64,000 bases of DNA. Origin: Pseudonocardia sp. Lineage in GTDB: Bacteria > Actinomycetota > Actinomycetes > Mycobacteriales > Pseudonocardiaceae. Position numbers and translations under genes: made by a program. The stretch is taken from contig JAFASX010000084.1 of the NCBI GenBank assembly GCA_019244295.1, positions 1 through 64,000 of the forward strand, in the 5' to 3' direction. Positions 58,165 through 64,000 of the stretch are shown piece after piece (within the stretch, counting starts at the first letter, position 1; the number at the start of each line of letters is the position of its first letter). The notes beneath the pieces are model-generated. The model ran no database searches, had not been told where the DNA came from, and saw nothing but the letters and a program-made list of their open reading frames with translations.

Positions 58165-59424
58165 GTGATCGACCTGAAGTTGCTGCGCGAGCGCCCGGAC
58201 GAGGTGCGCGCGTCGCAGCGTGCCCGGGGCGCCGACCCGGCGGCGGTTGATGCGGTGCTGGCGGCGGATGAGCGCCGCCGTATCGCCGTCGGCCGGGCGG
58301 ACACACTGCGCTCCGAACAGCGCCAGCTCGGCAAGAAGATCGGCCGGGCGTCTGGCGAGGAACGCGCCGCGCTGCTCGAGCACGGCAAGGAGTTAGCTGC
58401 CCAGGTCAAGGCGGCCGAGAGCGAACAGGCTGAGGCGGATCAGGCGCTCGTCGACACCCACCGCGCGCTGCCGAATCTGATCATTGAGGGTGTACCGGCG
58501 GGCGGCGAGGACGATTACGTGGTTCTCGATCACGTTGGCACTCCGCCCGAGTTCGACTTCGAGGTGCGCGACCACCTGGACCTGTTGGAGCGTCTAGGCG
58601 CGCTGGACATGGAGCGTGGCGCCAAGGTGTCCGGCGCCCGGTTCTACTTTCTCACCGGCGTCGGCGCTCGGCTGCAGCTTGCGCTGCTCACCATGGCGAT
58701 GAACAGGGCGGTTGCCGCCGGGTTCACCATGGTTATCCCGCCGGTGCTGGTGAAGCCGGAGGTCATGGAGGGCACCGGATTCCTGGGCGCGCACGCCAGC
58801 GAGGTGTACCGGCTGCGCGATGACGACCTGTTCCTGGTGGGCACCAGCGAGGTACCGCTGGCCGGTTACCACGCCGGGGAGATCCTGGACCTGAGTGGCG
58901 GGCCGCGCCGATACGCCGGCTGGTCGACCTGTTTCCGGCGGGAGGCCGGTAGCTACGGCAAGGACACCAGGGGCATTATTCGGGTGCACCAGTTCGACAA
59001 GATCGAGATGTTCTCCTACTGCCGGCCAGAGGACGTGCAGGACGAGCACCAGCGGTTGCTCAACTGGGAGCGGGACATGTTGGCGGCCGTCGAAGTGCCG
59101 TACCGGGTGATCGACACCGCCGCCGGTGATCTGGGCGCCAGCGCCGCGCGCAAGTACGACTGCGAGGGCTGGGTCCCGTCCCAGAGCCGCTACCGAGAGC
59201 TCACCTCGACGTCCAATTGCACGACGTTCCAGGCTCGGCGGCTGAATATCCGGTATCGGGATGAGGACGGCCGCAACCGGACGGCGGCCACCCTGAACGG
59301 CACGCTGGCCACTACCCGGTGGATCGTGGCGATCGTGGAGAACCATCAGCGGGCTGACGGCTCGGTCGTGGTTCCTGAAGCGCTGCGCCCGCTGCTCGGG
59401 CTCGACGTGCTCAAGCCCGCCTAG
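58165..59424 (+). CDS. serS: Seryl-tRNA synthetase
   Basis: [22 protein letters not shown]...[27 protein letters not shown]...[18 protein letters not shown]. Confidence 0.97.
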   Translation: MIDLKLLRERPDEVRASQRARGADPAAVDAVLAADERRRIAVGRADTLRSEQRQLGKKIGRASGEERAALLEHGKELAAQVKAAESEQAEADQALVDTHRALPNLIIEGVPAGGEDDYVVLDHVGTPPEFDFEVRDHLDLLERLGALDMERGAKVSGARFYFLTGVGARLQLALLTMAMNRAVAAGFTMVIPPVLVKPEVMEGTGFLGAHASEVYRLRDDDLFLVGTSEVPLAGYHAGEILDLSGGPRRYAGWSTCFRREAGSYGKDTRGIIRVHQFDKIEMFSYCRPEDVQDEHQRLLNWERDMLAAVEVPYRVIDTAAGDLGASAARKYDCEGWVPSQSRYRELTSTSNCTTFQARRLNIRYRDEDGRNRTAATLNGTLATTRWIVAIVENHQRADGSVVVPEALRPLLGLDVLKPA

Positions 59425-59462
59425 CGCCAGTGGGCCACGGCGGACTTCCCCGGGCCACGGCG

Positions 59463-59535
59463 GCTTCGCATATCCAGCCTGCTCTTCGCATATGTCCCGC
59501 GGCATGCGAAGAGCAGACCAGGTATGCGAAGTTGC
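59463..59535. repeat. Nested palindrome (family B)
   Basis: GCTTCGCATATCC-AGC-CTGCTCTTCGCATATG-TCCCGCGG-CATGCGAAGAGCAG-ACCA-GGTATGCGAAGTTGC. Confidence 0.85.
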
Positions 59536-59595
59536 GCTGGCTAGGCCGCGTCGCGGAGGTGTCCAGGTCGGCCGCCAGCGGGATGGTCAGCGGGA

Positions 59596-59760
59596 TCATT
59601 GTGGTTGCTCCGGAAGCTCGTTCACGCGTTCTAGGTGAGCGCGCAGCACATCCTCCACGTAGGCTGACAGCGAGCGGCCGTCGTCGATCGCCGCGTGCTT
59701 AATCGCACGCACCAGGTCAGCCGGTAGATAGATGTTGAACTGCTGCTTCGCGGACGCCAC
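59596..59760 (-). CDS. RHH/CopG-like protein
   Basis: VASAKQQFNIYLPADLVRAIKHAAIDDGRSLSAYVEDVLRAHLERVNELPEQPQ*. Confidence 0.75.
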   Translation of the reverse strand: MASAKQQFNIYLPADLVRAIKHAAIDDGRSLSAYVEDVLRAHLERVNELPEQPQ

Positions 59761-59812
59761 AGCCCTCTAGTTTACTAGTTGGTGGAAGGCGGACGGCCCA
59801 GTGGTGCTATAG

Positions 59813-60225
59813 CGCGGCTACAGCGGGATGGGGGTGTTGGCGCCGCTGAGCACTACGCCGACTTGCTCACCGGGCTCCGGGCGGTAGATGCCAGGCCCCG
59901 GTGCCTGCTCCGCGAGTTCCAGCGCGACACCACCCTGACCGCACAACGTCTGCGGCGCATCGAACGCGTGCACCTGCAGGGCGTTAGAGCTGGCCGCCCA
60001 CTCCTGGCTGGCCGCCAGCGAGTCGGCGTAACGCTCCCCGGTCACCACCAGCGTGGCGCCGCAGCCTCGGATGCGTTCAATCTTGGCCGGCGAGGACACC
60101 GTCGGCACGTAGATCCGGGCCGGCACGCCCGGCCGCTGAGCGGCCCAGGCGACCGCAAGGTGCGCGCGATGGTATCCCGATCGGCGGTCGTCAGCTCGAC
60201 AAGCCGGGAAACCGCCGAGCTCACG
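59813..60225 (-). pseudogene. Threonine dehydratase-like PLP enzyme remnant
   Basis: LAVAWAAQRPGVPARIYVPTVSSPAKIERIRGCGATLVVTGERYADSLAASQEWAA...GGVALELAEQAP then jump to EPGEQVGVVLSGAN. Confidence 0.75.
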
Positions 60226-61156
60226 CCGGATTGCGGGCGCGGCGAGAAGGTTTGCGCCCTTCCGAAGACTTCGGTTTGCCTTTCTGCGCCGGCGCCGAAG
60301 GCTTCGCTTCGGTCGAGGGTTCCGCGCGTTGCGTCGGCACCGAAGGCGAAGCCCCCGCTTCACCAGATGAGCTGGCGCGGGCCGCTGCCACGCTGCGTTC
60401 GAGCGCGTCGAGCAGGTCGGTCATGGCGTCGCCCTGGACGTCGCCATCGGCGGCTGGGGCGGGTGGTGGGCGGGTATCGCCGGCAGCACGCTTGCGTTCG
60501 ATCAGCTCTACCACCGCTTCCCGGTACTCGTCGGAGAACCGGCTTGGGTCGAAATCCGCGCCCAGGCTGTCGATCAGCGAAGCGGCCATCTGCATCTCTT
60601 GCGGGCGCAGCTCGACATCTGCTTCGAGGATCTCGAATTCCGGCTGGCGTACCTCGTCTGGCCAGAGCATGGTTTGCAGCACGATGGTCTTGTCCTGCAC
60701 TCGCAGCAGGGCAAGGGCCTCTTTCTGCCGCAGCGTGACCTTCACCACCGCCATTCGGTTTGTCTCGCGCAGCGCCTCGCGCAGCAGGGCATACGGCTTG
60801 GCGGCTTTGGTTTCTGGCTCAAGGTAGTAGCTCTTATCGAACAGCATCGGGTCAATTTGGTCGGCGGGGACGAACTCCAGCACATCGATTTCTCGGCTGC
60901 TGGAAACCGGTAGCGCATTCAGGTCCGCCTCGGTGAGCATGACCAGCTCGCCATCCTCGAGCTCGTAGCCCTTGACGATGTCGGCGTAGTCGACTTCCTC
61001 ACCGCACACTGTGCACACCCGCTTGTACTGGATACGCCCACCGTCGGCACTGTGCACCTGGTGGAATCGGATGTCATGGTCGGCTGTGGCCGAGTACAGC
61101 TTCACCGGGACGCTGACGAGCCCGAACGACACCGCGCCGCTCCACATCGCCCGCAT
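60221..61156 (-). CDS. ku: Ku protein (NHEJ)
   Basis: MRAMWSGAVSFGLVSVPVKLYSATADHDIRFHQVHSADGGRIQYKRVC. Confidence 0.95.
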   Translation of the reverse strand: MRAMWSGAVSFGLVSVPVKLYSATADHDIRFHQVHSADGGRIQYKRVCTVCGEEVDYADIVKGYELEDGELVMLTEADLNALPVSSSREIDVLEFVPADQIDPMLFDKSYYLEPETKAAKPYALLREALRETNRMAVVKVTLRQKEALALLRVQDKTIVLQTMLWPDEVRQPEFEILEADVELRPQEMQMAASLIDSLGADFDPSRFSDEYREAVVELIERKRAAGDTRPPPAPAADGDVQGDAMTDLLDALERSVAAARASSSGEAGASPSVPTQRAEPSTEAKPSAPAQKGKPKSSEGRKPSRRARNPA

Positions 61157-61206
61157 CAGCCGGTCTCCTCCAGGTTCGCCGAGCGCATACCTGACAGCAT
61201 GGGCCT

Positions 61207-62127
61207 GTGGACCCTATGCTCGCCACCCCTGGACCGCTCCCAGTCGGCCCCCAATGGTGTTACGAGGTGAAGTGGGACGGCATGCGGCTGCTGGCGGACA
61301 TCTCCACAAAGGACACCGCCACGGTGTTGAAGCTGACGAGTCGGACCGGGCGAGACATGACCCGGCATTTCCCCGAGCTGTCTGGCCTCCGAGGCGCGCT
61401 CGCCGACGCGCTGCTGGATGGCGAGGTCGTGATGCTGGCCAACGGGTTGCCGTCATTCAGTGCACTGGCCGAGCGCTTCCACCGGATCCCCACAGCGGCT
61501 GAGGCCTCCGCTCGACCGGTGGTGCTGATGCTGTTCGACGTGCTGCGGCTTTACGGGGTGTCCTTGCTTGATCGGCCGCTGGCGGCGCGGCGAGCCACCT
61601 TGGAACGGCTGAATCTGGCCGCGGTGCCGAACGTGCGGTTCTCACCCTGCTATGACGACGGGCAGGCACTACTGGAGGCTACCCGTGAACGGGGTCTGGA
61701 AGGAGTAGTGGCCAAACATCGCGAATCGGTGTACCGCCCGGGCCAGCGCAGCTCAGACTGGGTGAAGCTGGCGCACCGGCGCACGCGGGACTGCCTGGTC
61801 GGGGGTTGGCGACTGGAACGCACCCACTCGTCGCGGATCGGCGGGCTACTACTGGGAGTGCCGGACGCCGATGGCGGGCTGCGCTTCGCCGGACGAGTCG
61901 GCTCGGGGCTGGCCAGTGATTCGGCTCAGCGCGTGCTCCGGGAGATCCTGCCAAAGTATGCCGTCGAGGTCTCACCGTTTACCCAGCCGATACCCCGAGA
62001 GGACGCGGTTGACGCGCGGTGGTGCCAACCGTGCTTAGTAGCGTTGGTCACCCACCTCGGTTGGACCGACCATGGGCGGCTGCGGCAGCCGGTGTTCCAG
62101 GGACTGCGTCTGGACGCGGCCCTGTGA
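61207..62127 (+). CDS. ATP-dependent DNA ligase (LigD ligase-domain type)
   Basis: QWCYEVKWDGMRLLADI...LLDGEVVML...EGVVAKHRESVYRPGQRSSDWVKL. Confidence 0.92.
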   Translation: MDPMLATPGPLPVGPQWCYEVKWDGMRLLADISTKDTATVLKLTSRTGRDMTRHFPELSGLRGALADALLDGEVVMLANGLPSFSALAERFHRIPTAAEASARPVVLMLFDVLRLYGVSLLDRPLAARRATLERLNLAAVPNVRFSPCYDDGQALLEATRERGLEGVVAKHRESVYRPGQRSSDWVKLAHRRTRDCLVGGWRLERTHSSRIGGLLLGVPDADGGLRFAGRVGSGLASDSAQRVLREILPKYAVEVSPFTQPIPREDAVDARWCQPCLVALVTHLGWTDHGRLRQPVFQGLRLDAAL

Positions 62128-62166
62128 GTGGCGAGTATGGCTAGCCATACTCGCCACTCACAGGGC
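62119..62166. repeat. Perfect 48-bp palindrome (family A), overlapping ligase stop codon
   Basis: GCCCTGTGAGTGGCGAGTATGGCTAGCCATACTCGCCACTCACAGGGC. Confidence 0.95.
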
Positions 62167-62248
62167 TGGCCCATACCGACGTATCAAGTCACGATGTAAG
62201 CGGCATCCGGTGAACGACCGGGTCGCCATCCACACACGGAGGACAGCT

Positions 62249-62470
62249 GTGGACTTCGACGCGTTGAAGAACCAAGCCAAGGACCTGATCGTCGACCAGA
62301 TTGAGGAGCAGGCCAAGGAGCATTTCGCGGGGCAAGACCAGGAGATCGACTCTCTTGCTGAGATGGCCAAGAGCTTCAACTTCGGCGGCGATCCCGCGCA
62401 GCCACCCGCCGAGCACCAACAACCACCAGCAGCTGAGAACGCACCGGCCGAGCAACCACCAGCCCAGTAG
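62249..62470 (+). CDS. Small hypothetical acidic protein (Rv0909-like antitoxin-type)
   Basis: VDFDALKNQAKDLIVDQIEEQAKEHFAGQDQEIDSLAEMAKSF. Confidence 0.6.
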   Translation: MDFDALKNQAKDLIVDQIEEQAKEHFAGQDQEIDSLAEMAKSFNFGGDPAQPPAEHQQPPAAENAPAEQPPAQ

Positions 62471-62543
62471 CGGTCGCGTGCACGGCTGCGAGACCCTCTG
62501 CGGAGGGCACTCGCCCCGTGCGGGTTACCGTGTCGTGGTGACC

Positions 62544-63113
62544 ATGATGCTCACCTGGCAGGGTAGCGAAGGCCGAGCGCTGGAGAGCAGCCGAGTTTTG
62601 TTCGGCCAAGGCGGCCTGCGGACGTTCGGAAGAGTCGTCCGAGTGTCGCCGGACGGTTCGGCGTTCACCGCGTCCTACCGACTCTCAGTTGGGGAGAGCG
62701 GCGTGCTGAGCCGGCTCTCACTGAACAGTGCGTCAGCTCAGCGCGAACGAGCTTTGACCCTCAGCCGATCCGACGATGGGTACTGGCTACTTGACACCGG
62801 TTCGGGTGGTTCCCGAGCTGAGTTTGACGGCGCCGTGGATGTCGATCTGCAGTACAGCCCGCTGTTCAATGCGTTGCCCATCCGGCGGTTGCGTCTGCAC
62901 CATGAGGCCGGCGATCACCTGGTCCCGGTGGTGTTCGTTTCGCTGCCGACGCTGGAGGTCCAGCTGGTGCGGCAGCGTTACCGCACTGTATCGGTGCTGA
63001 ATGATACCGGCCGCGCGGTGGTCGAGTTCAGCTCCAAGGACTTCACCGCCGATCTCACGGTAGACGCCCAAGGGCTGGTGGTGGATTACCCAGGATTGGC
63101 CACGCGCCTGTGA
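62544..63113 (+). CDS. Putative glycolipid-binding (DUF1089-like) protein
   Basis: LTWQGSEGRALESSRVLF...DGYWLLDTGSGGSRAEFDGAVDVDLQYSPLFNALPIRRL. Confidence 0.85.
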   Translation: MMLTWQGSEGRALESSRVLFGQGGLRTFGRVVRVSPDGSAFTASYRLSVGESGVLSRLSLNSASAQRERALTLSRSDDGYWLLDTGSGGSRAEFDGAVDVDLQYSPLFNALPIRRLRLHHEAGDHLVPVVFVSLPTLEVQLVRQRYRTVSVLNDTGRAVVEFSSKDFTADLTVDAQGLVVDYPGLATRL

Positions 63114-63165
63114 GCCTGTAGACACGGGAGACTGCCGCCAGCGCTTGTGGGCACGCCGCCGCCCG

Positions 63166-64000
63166 CTAACTCGGTGACCGCCAGCCAGCGAGCACCGCGC
63201 CCTGGCGGCCGAGCGCGCGCAGGCGCGCCAACTCGATATCCCGGTCGATCAGGATCGGCTCGGCCGCCCGAGTCTCCTCCCAGCGCGACCGTGCCCGGTT
63301 CCCGGCGTTCACCGTCGCGGCCAGCCCTCCGGTCGAGGCCAGGGAACCCCGTGCCGCCCCCAGCCGACCTAGGGCGTCGTCGACGGCGGCGAGCAGCCCC
63401 TCCCGGTTTCCCTGGCACATCGCCAACACCAGCTCAGGGCGAGTACCGGCCACCCGGGTGCCGTCGGCGAAAGAGCCGGCGGCCAGGCTCAGGGCGAGTT
63501 TACCTTGCGATACGCCAGCTGGCCCCTCGTCAAGGGCGACCGCGGCCAGCACGGCCGCAAGCAGATGCGGCAAGTGTGAAACCCGGCCGACCGCCGCGTC
63601 GTGTTCCTCGGCGGTGGCGGGCACCACCAACGCGCCACAGTCCCAGGCCAGCTCGGTGACCTCGGACCATACTTCGAGATCGAGCCCTTCGTCGGCCGCT
63701 ACCACCCACCGGGCGCCTTGGAACAGCGTGGCCGAGCCGGCGGCCCAGCCGGACTCCTCGGTACCAGCCATTGGGTGCCCGCCCACATAACGGGTTTGTG
63801 GCGCGTGCTGACGCACCGCGTCTCGCATCGCCCTCTTCACGCTGACCACATCGGTCAACCGGCACGTCGGCGACACCTCGTGGACCCTGCTCAGCACCGC
63901 CGGCACCGCCGGCAGCGGCACCGCCAGCACGACCAAGGCATCTTCCTCGTTGGCCCGCTGCAGCGCGGCATCCACGTTCGGCTCGACATCGTACCCATCG
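63166..64000 (-). CDS. tyrA: Prephenate dehydrogenase (5' end beyond window)
   Basis: DALVVLAVPLPAVPAVLSRV...DVVSVKRAMRDAV...YVGGHPMAGTEESGWAAGSATLFQGARWVV. Confidence 0.9.
   Translation of the reverse strand, partial: DGYDVEPNVDAALQRANEEDALVVLAVPLPAVPAVLSRVHEVSPTCRLTDVVSVKRAMRDAVRQHAPQTRYVGGHPMAGTEESGWAAGSATLFQGARWVVAADEGLDLEVWSEVTELAWDCGALVVPATAEEHDAAVGRVSHLPHLLAAVLAAVALDEGPAGVSQGKLALSLAAGSFADGTRVAGTRPELVLAMCQGNREGLLAAVDDALGRLGAARGSLASTGGLAATVNAGNRARSRWEETRAAEPILIDRDIELARLRALGRQGAVLAGWRSPS

Noticed and set aside
58594-59505. 303-aa minus ORF opposite serS
   Set aside because: Antisense of conserved seryl-tRNA synthetase
60221-62127. Ku/LigD pair as novel system
   Set aside because: Standard divergent bacterial NHEJ arrangement
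1-64000. CRISPR arrays, rRNA, tRNA genes
   Set aside because: No regular repeat-spacer arrays or convincing tRNA cloverleaf/rRNA signatures recognised by eye; a tRNAscan/CRISPR search would be decisive

Overview
High-GC actinobacterial chromosome window (gene content resembles Pseudonocardiales), read from sequence only. Main contents: (1) two translationally coupled gene arms. One holds carbamate kinase, FdrA and an MSMEG_0565-type glycosyltransferase (2.2-6.0 kb, +). The other holds XRE-cupin regulator, PurM/AIR-synthase-like, MSMEG_0568-type radical SAM, DUF1116, and cobalt-type nitrile hydratase beta/alpha/activator (18.2-24.1 kb, -). Together they look like an unusual Nit1C-like cluster in which nitrile hydratase stands in for nitrilase and a FdrA/DUF1116/carbamate-kinase module is attached. 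(2) An ~11 kb accessory scar between the arms, full of TA pairs and gene remnants. (3) A mostly ordinary core region (25.8-50.6 kb): GH35, MobA, desaturase, Fpg/Nei, LytS/LytTR system, acetate-type symporters, DUF5926, PheA. (4) A 50.6-56.6 kb island holding an NLR-like P-loop/TPR gene and a translationally coupled small membrane protein. Both carry a RHIM/BASS-like amyloid motif (SMSGTV..xNIQxGQV.G). A 2850-bp IS21-family element, with a 6-bp target duplication, splits the NLR-like gene exactly inside Walker A. (5) SerS, Ku, LigD ligase and TyrA. Several families of long intergenic palindromes recur. No rRNA, CRISPR array or convincing tRNA was seen.
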